Part shown: piece after piece, positions 26,344-37,730 of the stretch
Position numbering within the stretch: the stretch's first letter is position 1
Layout: each line of letters starts with the position of its first letter
Translations under genes and position numbers: made by a program
Assembly: GCA_001414345.1 (NCBI GenBank)
Contig: LLCB01000215.1
Coordinates: 40,259 to 104,258 of the forward strand
Length of the DNA stretch: 64,000 bases
Source of the DNA: Hymenoscyphus infarciens
Lineage: Eukaryota; Ascomycota; Leotiomycetes; Helotiales; Helotiaceae
Reading direction: 5' to 3'
The notes under the pieces: generated by a model
What the model was told of the DNA's origin: nothing
What the model saw: only the letters and a program-made list of their open reading frames with translations
Database searches by the model: none

Positions 26344-29300
26344 TATAATAAGATAGAAGCGAATATGTCTTTATATAAAAAGTAATATTTTAAGAGTTAA
26401 GCTTATATTAGAACTTTAGTATTATTATTATCTTTTAAAGAGACTAATCTTTTATTAATAATCTAATCTAGCTTATAAATACTAGTTATATAGAGTTCTA
26501 AGTTAGGTTATTTTATATTAAAATATATTATATTTACGCGAATTTTACTAATAAATAAGTATAAGGTCTAGTCTTTTAAGACTATACTAGTAGTTTAAAG
26601 AGGCTTTAAACTAGAGTTAGAGGTTAAAATTTTAGAAGGTATTATTATAAATAGAAGTAATAACTTAGCTATATTTATAAGTCTACTCTTTTTACGGCTT
26701 TCTTATTAATAGATTATATATTTCTTTTAATTTATATCTAACTAGTAATTTAAAATAGGTTTCTAGTTCTAACTAGAAAGAGAAAGTAAAATCTTCTTAC
26801 TAAAGTATAAAGTTAGAGAGTAGTTAGCTAGTTAAGTAATCTAATTCTTTAAAAGATTAAAAGAACTTTAAAATAATTTAACTATTTATTATTAATAATT
26901 AAGAATAGTTATATATATAATATTTATTTATATTTAAATATAGCTATATAAACTATATTATATAACTTTTAGTACTATTATTATATTTATAAATAAATAC
27001 TAAATATAGTAGTTTCTAAATCTATAAACCTATTACTTTAAATAATTATAAAGCTAGAGGTTGATTTAGAATTAAGTACTTATTTACTTTTATATTTACT
27101 AAAGCTTATATTTTAATACTATAACTCTATATACTAAGAGTAGTATTTATAAGAAACTATTTTCTTCTTATAAGCTTAGAAAGGTTAAGTCTAGCTAGGT
27201 TATATTTATATAAGCCTAGGAAGGTATTTTTACTTAGGTCTCTTTATTTTTCTTTTAACTTAGATTAGAGTTTAAGTACTCTTTAGATAGTTATTCTTTC
27301 TTAAGTTAATTATCTATTTTATTAATATAAAGTAGATTAGAATAATTAGACTTAATATACTTAGGCTTCTTATAGTTATAATACTTTATACTAGTAGAGA
27401 ATTAGTTTATAAATAAAGTCTTTAATCTTTTACTAGTAGAAGAGAGTTTTGAAGTTTAAGAAGTCTTCTAAGAAGTAGAATAGAGTCTATATAAAAGTAG
27501 TAAAAGTTTTAAGACTAAGCTAGATAAGAATTAGTTAGTATTTATCTTTCTATATAAAGAACTTATTACTACTAGTTTTTCTATAGTTATTATATTAGTT
27601 ATATATAACTTAGTATTTTAGTACTACTTCTTATCTATAAATAAAAGGTCTCTTATTATCTTTTTAAAGTTGTTATTCTAGTCTCTCTTTCTTATAGTAG
27701 ATAGACTTCTAAGCTAAGATATAATCTTCTCTTATAAAAAGTAGAATCTATCTAGTTCTAATACTTCTCTAAGTATAGCTATACTTAAGAAGTAACTTTT
27801 AAATTCTAAAAAACTTTCTCTTATATAACCTTTTTATCTTATTTAAAGAGACTAGAAGGCGTTCTAAGTATTCTCCTTTTTATAACTAGTTAAATAGTAA
27901 GTATTTAGAAGTTTAATACTTTCTTTATAATCTTTAAATATTATCTTACTTATATTAGACTTATATTAGAGCTCTAAGTAGTTCTAAGTAAGTTTTATTA
28001 TTATTCTCTAAATAAGAGCTTTATAAGTTATAAGTGTCTAATAATAGTTAGCGTTTATATAAAGTTAATCTTATACTAATATTCTCTATTCCTTATATAT
28101 AAGTAATATATTATTATCTAAAGGTTTAATTTTCTCTATAATCTTACTTTTAGTAGGTTATAGAGTTTTTAAGATGTTTTTAAGTTATAAGTAGAGAGTA
28201 GATTATTATAAGAGAAGAATATTAGAGATAGAGTTATATATCTAATAATAGTCTAGTATAGTAGAAGAGTATAAAAAAGGAGTTTATATTAGTTAGAAGA
28301 GACTTAGACTCTAATTATTACCTAGTAGTTATCTACTAATTTATTATACTAAGTCTACTAATTATATAATTTAGTTATCTTATTATAAGATTCTTACTTC
28401 TTTTTCTTAGTCTTTAGTCTCTATAGCTTATATTATACTCTATATCTCGTCTATATTTAAAAAGTCTTTTAATCTCTCTAGCTTCTAAGAGCTATACCTT
28501 TGCCTTTATTATTCTTAGGTATATAGATACGAGTCTAGAACCTTTTAGTAAGTACTTAACTCTCTTCTCTAATAAGAGGCTCTATACTTAGAAGTAGAGC
28601 TTAAAAGAGATCTAGAGTCGCTTCTAATTCTAATATATTAAATATTAATTAAGATAGAAGTAAAGAAGTTAATTTAAGAGTTTTTTAGATAACTATTATA
28701 TATTAACTATCTGAATAATATATAGTAGTTCTTATACTAAGAAGGTTATTAGGATTCTTAAGAATACTTAGTATATTCTAATCTCTTAATATATTAATAA
28801 TACGATTTTTACTAGCTATTTATTTAAATACTAAACTCTAGTATTACTAGCTATCTAGAAGGTCTCTGATTTCCTAGCTATTTAAGGATATTATATTAAT
28901 AGTCTAAATCTAGACTAAATTGAATTTAAAATAAAAAGTAATAATAAGCTTAAAAGAGATATTATTAAAGCTATTTCTAATAAAGAAGAGTTTTTCCCTT
29001 TTATATAATAGTATAAAATATATACTACTACTAAAGAGGTATATAGAAGTACGTTTAAAATAGAATAATATATATAAATACTAGGCTCTAATATAGAAGA
29101 AAAGGAAAAACTATCTCTTTTATATACTAAATATAAGTATCTATATATAAGAGGTTAGAAACTACTAAGTTCTAATAATAATAATAACTAAGCTCTATCT
29201 AATATAGCTAATACTAAATAATAAGAGCTAAAAAGCTAAATATATAATATCTGAACCTTAATCTCTTTAGTATCTTCGATTATATAAGTATTACTAGTTT

Positions 29301-29352
29301 TATAAATACTAGTTTTACGAATACTAGTAATTCAGAATAGCGTACTATTACA
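26344..29352 (-). mobile_element. Partial Gypsy: protease-gag-5' LTR
   Basis: 26344-29003 aligns with 13980-17051 of the full Gypsy (protease and gag on the minus strand) without the solo LTR. 29004-29352 is its 5' LTR. That LTR ends CTATTACA, the least RIP-mutated terminus of the family, and supports original TGTAA..TTACA ends. The left end is truncated exactly where the Copia ends, so Copia may have inserted in this Gypsy. Confidence 0.75.
29004..29352 (-). repeat. LTR subfamily A (5' LTR of the partial Gypsy)
   Basis: TATAAT start at 29004, end at TTACA (29348-29352). Homologous to 17052-17437. Confidence 0.8.
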
Positions 29353-29359
29353 AATATAG

Positions 29360-30720
29360 TATACTTATTAAATATTCTTATCTTCCTCTTTATCTCTCTT
29401 ATACTCTATATTCTTAATATTCTTAAGCTAAAATTTAATAATATTTACTAGAATATTATAGAAGACTACTAGTATAAGAACAACGGCGGCTTAAGCTTAT
29501 ATATAGAATTGCTAAGAGATATAAAGAATCTTAAACCGATTCTTAAAGTCGCTAAAGATACGCTCTATATAATTATATAACTTCGAATAGTAAAGATTAA
29601 AAAGCTCTTCTTTACTTTATAAGCTTTTATTACTCTTTGTAAATTCCTAGAGATAATAGTAAGTATTTTAATATAATAGAAGATATACGTTATAGCTTAG
29701 GAATATAGTATCTCTAAATACGTATTTTCCTAGTAGTATAACTACTACTCTATCTCTTCTTATCTCTATCTAAAGTATATTATCTAATATTAATTCTATC
29801 TATCTAAAAGGTACTACTATAAATTATATATTAATACTATAAGAGATAAGAACGTTTTATAAGAGGTATTATAATCGATTCTAAAAGCTAGCTTATTTAC
29901 TCTCTAATAGCGATACTAGTATATAAGTACTATTAATAGCGCTAATATAATCTCTAAAGTAAGGCTAAAAGATACTTCCTTTATAAGTAATCTTCTCTAC
30001 TATAAGCGTACTTTTAGTTAGATTATATATATATTACTTATAGAAACTCGGCTTTAGAAAGTATCTTATTACTTTATAATAAATACGCTAAATCGTCTTT
30101 AAAGATTATTAGAATCTCTTAGCTAACTTTTATATAAGTAGGTTAGTAATTATAGTATAAAGGAAGATTATAAGCTACTCTTTAGTATCTATATTATAAG
30201 TAGGCGCTTAGTTCGACTTCTCTATTAAGATTCTCTATAGATAGCGAAACCTCTTCTTTAATATACTAATATTATTCTTCGATCGTTTTAGATATTCTAC
30301 TAGTAATTCCGCTATCTATTAAAGCTTTAAAGTATACTAAGGCCTTTTAACGAAGTTATTCTTAAAATAGAGAGCTACTAATATAGCTACTATTACGCTA
30401 GTAACTATAGTATAGCTATAATTAAAGATAGCACGGCGTTGTTATACTAAAAAAGAGAGATATACTATAGTATTATTAGTATTATATATAGATATAAATA
30501 AATCAAAGGTTTAATTCGTAAATATATCTCTAGAGATATATCTATAAATTAAGCTTTTTTATATAGAAGATTTATAAATATAATACTAAGGCTTAATTTA
30601 AGTGATTCGATTTATAAAAAGAGGCTTTTTACTAAATAGATTTATAACTTAAAAGTAGATTTACGAATCGAATTAATTTAATTTAACTTTTATATAGAGA
30701 TTCGCGAATTAAGAGTATAA
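29360..30720 (-). mobile_element. Harbinger-like DNA transposon remnant (DDE transposase)
   Basis: The minus strand from about 30480 to 29370 reads, through a few stops, as a DDE_Tnp_4-type transposase. It shows a KEELFNLRHSxLRNxIERVF-like string preserved as the reading SKEELFN-like to RVF (about 29600-29530), followed by FxxFKNRFKIL and a C-terminal region. The middle part fits the QNVLAxxxFxxxFxYxxxGxEGSAxDSxVL region. Base composition is less extreme than the LTR elements on either side, with CpG retained, so it was hit less by RIP or arrived later. Terminal inverted repeats were not resolved; 30500-30720 is AT-rich with self-complementary stretches. Confidence 0.65.
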
Positions 30721-30899
30721 TCTAAACAGGCTCTTAGATTACGATTATAATAAAAAAGACTCTAGAGAAGAAGTAATTATAGATAGTATTGCTCTTCTTT
30801 ATTATCTTACTCTATAGTAACTAGTAGTAGTAGTAGTAGTAGAGATATAAGTAAAGTCTATAGAGTATTAAGAGTAGAAAATCTTAATTCTACTTAAAA
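30721..30899. other. AT-rich spacer with (TAG)n
   Basis: Short interval with a (TAG)n microsatellite at about 30822-30842. No gene seen. Confidence 0.6.
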
Positions 30900-32999
30900 T
30901 TAAGTGGAATTTCTTTTAGTAAGAGCTTAATTAAGATTATTAAATAATCCTTAAAATATACTAACGTGTTTATATTATAGAGATTAATTAAGATTATATT
31001 ATAATCTTTAAAATAATTCTTAAAATAATCTAATCTAAACAGAGTCTTAGTATTTTATAGAAAGTTTTTAAGATTTACTATATTATTTAAGAGAGTTTTA
31101 TAGTAAATATCTAAAAGTACTAAGACTATTTTAACTTCTCTTTAAATAGCTTAATATATAGAAATTAGATAAGAATTAGTTAGATAGAGTAAAGAGTTAA
31201 TTTATAAAACTCTATTAATACTCTTTAATCTTAGTTACTTTTAATAAAGAACTTATAATAAAAACCTAAGATAAAATATTAACTAGTAGAAATATTTAAA
31301 ATTAATAAAGTAAAGAACTAAGACTAAGTTACTATTAGAATAGAGTTTATTAACTCTCTCTAAGCTATAGCCTCTCTACTCTTTTCTCTTTTTAACTTAT
31401 TATTCTCTTTCTTTTTCTTAGGTTTATATAAAGCTTAAACTAGCTTATTCTCTCTATTCTTCTTATAAGATCCTTTTTTACTTTAGTAACTACTTATAAT
31501 AGACTTACTAAGAGACGTTTATAAACTCTTTAGATAAGCTTTAAAAAGGTTCTAAACTTATGTTTAGATAGAGGTTCTACTAACTATAGTACTATATAAG
31601 AACTATTAAAGTATTAGTAACTAAAACCTCTCTAATTAGTAAGAAGTACTTATAAGGACCTTAGTATAAAACGTTTAAGTCTCTTTTAGAAGAGTAAACT
31701 ATATCTCTACTCTAGTTTTTAGTATCTTTATATCTATAATAACTAATATATAATTAAAGAGTCTAGTAGCTTTCTTAATCTCTCTCTCTCTCTCTTTTAG
31801 CTATAAAGTAGTAAACTTTTTTTTTTTTATAAACTAAGATAACTATTATAGTTAGAATAGATTTAAGATATATTTAGAATTAAACCTACTAGAAAATATA
31901 TAGTATTCTACTCTATATAATACTTTAACTTCTTCGACTTAGCTTTCTTAAAGATATATTAGTAATCTCTATTCTAAGATTTTACTTAAAAGTATTAGAC
32001 TCGGTGAATAGCTAGAAGCGTACTATTAGAAGTTAGAAGAGGTATTTTATTATATTAGATTAGTATTTTAAATTAAGCTTAATTAAGAGATTAGAACTTA
32101 CTTTTATATATATATATATAATATATATATACTCTAGAAGCTAGTTAGTATATAAGAATATAACTTAATTAGAAGGTACTCTTACTAGTTATATTATTTA
32201 AATAGAAAGAAAAGAAAAAGAGAAGTTAGAATTAGAGAGAAGTTATCTATTAATATACTATAAATAATAATAGCTAGTATTATATAATTATTATTTATTA
32301 CTTAATAATTACTATTATAATATATAATAATAGTAAGAATATAATATCTTTATAGTAGTATACTACTTTCTACTTAATAGCTAATTATTTATCTCCTTTC
32401 TAATTATATCTATTATTATATAATATATAATAGTAAATAAGGTATACTATTACTTACTAACTCTACTCTAACTATAAAGTACTATATAGATAAATAATAG
32501 AAGATAAGTTGTATTCTTTATAATAAATAAGTAAGTAAGACTATAGATATTCTAATACTATATTAACTATTAACTAAAGAGCTAGAATAAGTCTATTTTA
32601 AGAGAGATATAATAGCTTACTATTATAAATTACTAGTATCTATAAGGTTCCTAATTCTTATATACTAAGAGTATAAATTATTTATACTTATATAATTAAA
32701 GATATTAAAAGTATTAATAACTTATATTTATATATAAAAGAGATTAAGGTTTAAATATTATATATTTAGCTTTTTGTCTCTAATTATTCAATATTACTTA
32801 TATTAAATAAGTTCTAGTTACTATTATTATTAGACCTTAGTAGTATCTAATCTCTTATATATAGATACTTCTATATAGAATAAGAGAAGACTAATTTCGT
32901 CTTTTCTTCTATATTAGAACCTAGTATTTATATATATTATTCTATTGAATATACTTCTATATACCTCTTCGATAGTTGTATATATTTCGTATCGTTATA
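30900..32999 (+). mobile_element. Partial Gypsy, 3' end in plus orientation
   Basis: Reverse complement of the 9250-11240 part of the full Gypsy. The antisense ORF lies at about 31000-32200 (now minus strand), then come the 3' internal region, the polypurine tract AAGAGAGA (about 32610-32617) and a 382 bp LTR (32618-32999). Gag-pol is absent to the left, where the Harbinger-like element lies. Confidence 0.75.
32618..32999 (+). repeat. LTR subfamily A (3' LTR, plus-sense element)
   Basis: TATAATAG start and GTTATA end, the reverse orientation of the other subfamily A copies. Keeps CGATACGAAATAT in minus reading, a less mutated 5' end. Confidence 0.8.
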
Positions 33000-33890
33000 C
33001 TAAGAGGCTAGGAAATTCAAAACGCTAGTTTATATAAATAAAAAGTAGAGATTAAAGCGAAATCTATTTCTTTGAAAGTAAGTACTTACTATCAGCTGTT
33101 AGCTTATTCTTAGAGAGCAAAGAAATAACGTATACTGATTTTACTATAAGCCTATCTAACGTAGCTAATAGATTGTGAATTTTCACTTTCATAGAGTATT
33201 TGGGAATTTATATTTATTACTTTCGAAGGTGTAACGCTAGATATCTATCGTTTAGTCTTACTTAACAAAAAAAGATAGAGAGATACTTACTATTCAGTTC
33301 TCTTTATTTTTCTATCTAGCGTACTTAATTAAGAAGAAATTGAGTTCATTCTACAAAATAGATTAGAATACGTTATGTTTTATTCCAGGACCTAGTTATT
33401 ACTTGAAAATCCCAAGTGCTTTGACGTCATTGTTATCTTATCTAGCCTAGACTATATACTGATTTCGGTTTACTTATAAAGTGGATATTGTTTAGGACTT
33501 TTTCAGAATCTGAATGGATTTTGTAGATATATTATATATAAGCCTTAAATAGTCTAAGTGTATTCAAAGTCCACTCTTAAAATATGTTAACAACTATCTA
33601 GGTCAAAAGATCTTATAAATATACGATGTTATTAATTCTTTGCAATTGAAAGAGAAGACGACTCAAGTAAATCTAGAGAGAAGAAACACGAGAAGCCTTG
33701 CCTGTGATTCTTAATCTAAGTTTGTTATACTATGAATAACTGGGAAGACGAATTATAACTAGAACTACTAAATCTTGAAAAAATGAATCACATCCTCAAT
33801 TATCTACTATATTAACTCACGGATTACTAACTATAACCCCACCTATGATTTACATCCTTTAATATTTACTTTAATCCATAGCTTTTATCG
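33000..33890. other. Transition zone from AT-rich to balanced DNA, no gene seen
   Basis: Composition becomes more balanced and CpA/TpG dinucleotides reappear. No ORF or repeat family was recognised. 33800-33890 forms the upstream region of the damaged gene that follows and resembles the region upstream of 37678. Confidence 0.6.
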
Positions 33891-33895
33891 GTCTA

Positions 33896-33909
33896 AAAAA
33901 GTATAAATA
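33896..33909 (+). promoter_or_regulatory. TATA box of damaged gene 1
   Basis: AAAAAGTATAAATA, about 100 bp before the mutated start codon at 34009. Very similar boxes precede the next two damaged genes. Confidence 0.5.
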
Positions 33910-34008
33910 CCTAGAAATATTATCTGCTTCTCTTCCTCTAACCATAACCACAAAAGCAAAAAACGTTACAACTTTAGCCCAAAACTGTAAGGCTCTCACC
34001 GCTCATAC

Positions 34009-34611
34009 ATATCTAAGGCACTTCGAGACCTGAGACTATAATCTAGCGCTTCAGCAACAAAGAATCTGTCAGCTCTAGGATATCAACGTCTAAGTGCCGA
34101 TACCCCCTTTTCTACTTTTCTACGACGTCACCCGACCCGCCTCTCAAAGCTCGAAACCATTTCGAAATACAATCCTTTCACCGCTGATATCGACAAGACA
34201 ACGCAGAGCGTCGTATTAAATCTCACGCGAAGCGAGAAATCTTCTAGATTCGTCGCTTCTGATACATCTTCCCCCAACATGTATTCAGAGTTTGAGCAAT
34301 CGCTCGGCCACGCAATATTCCTGGAAGCGCATTATGTTCCTAACGAAGACTATTATGAGGGGTCAAATGAACCAAATAATTGGCCCAGAAGGGAAGGAAA
34401 CAAACCTTCCGACGAAATGCTAGCGGAGTACATGAGAAACCTTACCAGGGAATGCGGAAAACGTGGAGCACCCGGGGCCGGCATGTGCGAGAATCTGCAA
34501 AGTATCACGAAGGATGAAATTTCTAAATTCCGCGAGGTATGCGAAGGGGATGGTAACATGAATATAAGTAAGTGCTTAGCTAAAAGTAATACGGTATCTC
34601 GTATATACTAA
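34009..34611 (+). pseudogene. Damaged hypothetical gene 1, cut by MITE-like element
   Basis: An ATG at 34279 opens 110 codons, but the same frame stays protein-like upstream with normal codon usage back to an ATA at 34009. Only one stop (TAA, 34039-34041) lies between. ATG-to-ATA and CAA-to-TAA are both RIP-type transitions (TpG to TpA, CpA to TpA), so the original start was probably at 34009 and the protein began MSKALRD. A GTAAGT donor at 34568 precedes the inverted-repeat element that starts near 34594 and supplies the present stop, so the insertion may lie in an intron. Downstream exons were not found. The translated part is hydrophilic, with no domain recognised. It could be a truncated expressed ORF from 34279, but loss of the start argues for a pseudogene. 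Confidence 0.55.
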
Positions 34612-35234
34612 AAGTCGGAAACGACTAAATCGTAAATCGCAAATCGCAAAATATTACTTTTTATAAGTAATTTAAGTTCTCTCTCTCTCCTTCTCCTTTC
34701 TCTCTCTCTATATTAAGACTAGATAGTCTTAAATATAGCGACTAATTAGAGAATAGAGAGAGAAGACGAGTATTATATATATAGTAGTAATATCGCTTCC
34801 TTACTATTATATTCTTACTCTCTATTACTTAACTCTTATATTATATTCTTCTTATTAATTTTAGATAAATAAGAGAGAAAGAGAAAGAGAGGAAGAGGGG
34901 AATAGTAGAGGGAATGTTTACTCTAAACTCCTTTTACCTACGCTAGGAAAAACCTTCTTCTAGAATATTTACTTACTCTCTTACCTTACTCTTATTCTTC
35001 TCCTACTCTCTTCAATACTCTCTTCTATTAGTATATATAATATATAGAAGAAAAAGATAAGAGAGTAAGAGAGAAAGAGAGTAAGAGAATAGGATAATAT
35101 AGTTTAAGATTTACTATATCGCTTAGAGGCTTTAGTTAATCTAGCTATTAATACTTAACTTTTGTATTTTATGATTTACGATTTACGGTTTACGATTTAG
35201 TTGTTTCTAATTTTTAGTATATATAGGACGCTCT
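34594..35234 (+). mobile_element. MITE-like inverted-repeat element, copy 1
   Basis: About 640 bp with terminal inverted repeats of roughly 50-60 bp. The left end has TATATACTAAAAGTCGGAAACGAC followed by 7 bp AAATCGT/C units; the right end is its inverse, finishing TATATAGGACGCTCT. The interior is pyrimidine/purine-tract rich with no ORF. It matches 63177-63810 in inverse orientation over the whole length and is more AT-rich than that copy. It ends damaged gene 1. Confidence 0.82.
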
Positions 35235-35762
35235 AAGCAATTAATCTAGATATATTAATATAGTATTTATATAAAAGAAAATTATTTTTTAAATTTTACT
35301 ATATAGAGCTACTAGATTAAAAAAAACTACTATAGATTAATAATCGTCTCTTTTTTACTAATCATATATTACGCTAATTATCTTAGAGCAAAAGAGTAAT
35401 AATTTATATTAAGAGCCGATTATCGATAATTTATCGATATAAAAGTAGCGGTGCCTAAGTCTGAAAAGGTAGTAAAGAGCTAAAACAGGTTGTAGTTCTA
35501 CTTTAATAGAAGCGTGTTATAAAACGTTAAGAAGAGTCTAACTCTTCGTATTTGACGTTTAAAAATTTCATAATATATACTCTTTAACTAGATTATACAC
35601 CTTTTAGCTATGCTTGTGACTTATAATGTTTAGCAATGTGAATAAAAATGGAAGCTGAATCATAGAAACACTGTTTAGCTGATTTATATCTCCTATTTGA
35701 AATTTTATACACAGGTTCCTAGTTGGAAATAACTCAATTTATTCACACTCCTTTACCTCTGG
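35235..35762. other. Intergenic, AT-rich to balanced; no gene seen
   Basis: No continuation of damaged gene 1 could be recognised after the inserted element. The last 130 bp lead into the promoter of the next gene. Confidence 0.6.
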
Positions 35763-35763
35763 G

Positions 35764-35775
35764 AAAAGTATAAAT
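35764..35775 (+). promoter_or_regulatory. TATA box of damaged gene 2
   Basis: AAAAGTATAAAT, 88 bp before the ATG at 35863. Similar to 33896 and 37672. Confidence 0.5.
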
Positions 35776-35862
35776 GGCTTGAAACTTCTTTTTTATTTAA
35801 CCTATCATTGACATGTAGTAGTATAAACCCTAGCATTTTTAGTTGTTAAGCTACACCTGTGT

Positions 35863-37023
35863 ATGCTTTTGACTTCATTTACTCCAACGTACTCTACTCC
35901 GTCTCCAGACAACAAAAGCCACTTCTACCAAGTTTTTGTCGACGTGGGCATAGAATCTAGCTTACTAGACCTACATCTGATTAAGACTCGGAAATATTTT
36001 CTGCGATTGTCTTTAGATCTAGAAACCAACTGTAAATTTGATGAATCGGAGTCTGTATCAATTATATCTGAAAGGGTTACCAGAACCTCTTTAAGATTCC
36101 ACCGCCTCTTCTCACCGCCCACAAACTCCAATCTATATAAAATACATTATACTACTGTTGAAGCGGTAACCCCCTTCGAACGCTTCGGACTTTCAAGTAT
36201 GTTGACCCAGAAAGGAAAACAGCTTGTTGATAGCTTACTAAGGGAGGGGAGAGAAGAGGAAATGTATCAGCGAAATATAAGTGAGAAAGCAACAATTGAC
36301 ATGATCACTGACCACTTGGAAGAAGTGTTAATATTATGCGAGAAGGGTGGACATTGGGCTGGACTGACCGTTCACACTAGACCATCACTTTATTATTATT
36401 GAAAACAGCAGATATTCAACACGCAGGAGGGGAGCTGTTCAAATATCCTCGGCAATATAGAGGCGTGTCACCCAGACTTTCCAAGAATCCGACGAGAATA
36501 TACCATAAAGTGACTGGGTGCTAAAAGACCTGCAAGTGGGTACAATTCTTTGACCACCAAAGAACGTATCTATACAATGGCGGCAGAGCATCTGTACAAG
36601 GAAGTGGTTCCTAGTAATGAAACAGTCAAAGCTGTATTATACCTACTAGAGGACCCTAGTACGAAAGGAATCCACAGCGATCAACCTCCAAGGTTCTGTG
36701 CTGTAAAGAAACCACTTTGCGGTTCTTATGCCTTTGAAGTTGAAGACCTCAGTAGGAACTTCGAAGGTAGATTTGATATAGCACTTGAAACTTTTGAGAA
36801 GGCAGGTACAGGCACCATGGACTTTTATATCGTGTTACACCAAAGGCCAGCAAGAAAGGAGCCTTTTTACACTTCTGGTATTTTTGCCGCATTTTTTCAA
36901 GCAGCCACCATAGAAAAGACTGAGCTTTCACTTGAAATTCCCAGCCGAAAAAACAGCCCCTTAGGTAAAGTTAAACAGGCCAACCGACTAGATGAATCTC
37001 GCCAAGCAAATAACTGCTATTGA
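35863..37023 (+). pseudogene. Damaged hypothetical gene 2, one frame with two TGA stops
   Basis: An open frame from ATG 35863 runs 179 codons to TGA at 36400-36402. The identical frame then continues, broken only once more (TGA at 36514-36516), to a TAA at 37021-37023. This is 387 codons with two internal stops. The bridging 38-codon piece and the following stretch have normal codon use and no frameshift, so this looks like one gene rather than two. TGA could come from CGA or TGG by a single transition. An internal ATG at 36577 could start a 148 aa product. No signal peptide, domain or family was recognised; the protein is mixed hydrophilic. Alternatives are two small genes or an unrecognised intron over 36400-36516. 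Confidence 0.55.
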
Positions 37024-37670
37024 TCCAGTTAATCTAGTTCTCAACTCAATCCCTAGGGCCGATTTTTGAGCAACGGCCTTGCCACGGCAACACGTACCAG
37101 AATGGTGGAACTTCAGATCTCACTTAAAACGGCGCAAACAAAAAAAAAAACAGAGGCGATCTCTCTTTTAATTAATCATATCTTTGCTGTCAAGGCTGTA
37201 TATTAAGGTAAATGGAAAATGTCCAGTAGAAATATTAATATTTGGCGCATGACTTTACACCTTAAAACTTATAAAACTTAACAAAAATGCGAGAATCTTT
37301 ATAATTTTTGAAGTCTTCTATGACTAAGTACTTTGATTATACTAGTAAGTTCTATGGAAGTGGGGGTTCGATGGAGCTCAACAGTGATTACATTTGCCTT
37401 TTTGAAGTCCCAAACTCTTGGAATATAATAACAAGAAATTAGGCGAGTGTACGCGAAGTCAATGAATGCCATGAAACCACAAGGACAAACTAGCTAGACA
37501 ACTAATAAGAACTCTAAAAAAAGGCCAGGTACATTCACATCTTTTCTATAAAGCCTCTTAATATTAATAGCACTATAAATGATTCACGAATTAGTACTAT
37601 TATACTATAAACCCCGCACTTGCTTCCAAATATGTGCTAGCTACTCATTTGATTCACAGACTTCCTTCTA
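37024..37670. other. Intergenic, no gene seen
   Basis: Contains a poly-A run (37139-37150). From about 37575 a block (TCACGAATTA..ACTATAAACCCCGC) resembles the region upstream of damaged gene 1. Confidence 0.6.
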
Positions 37671-37671
37671 G

Positions 37672-37686
37672 AAAAAGTATAAATAG
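37672..37686 (+). promoter_or_regulatory. TATA box of damaged gene 3
   Basis: AAAAAGTATAAATAG, about 50 bp before the ATG at 37731. Matches the box at 33896 almost exactly. Confidence 0.5.
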
Positions 37687-37730
37687 GTGGAAATTTCTTC
37701 ATCTTTTCTTCTTTACACTTACAACTTACA

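Noticed and set aside
1..33000. CRISPR arrays or bacterial-type operons
   Set aside because: Regularly spaced repeats here are LTRs; the genome is eukaryotic, with introns and RIP.
37360..37400. GGGGGTTCGATGG resembling a tRNA T-arm
   Set aside because: No matching acceptor, D-arm or anticodon stem could be folded around it.
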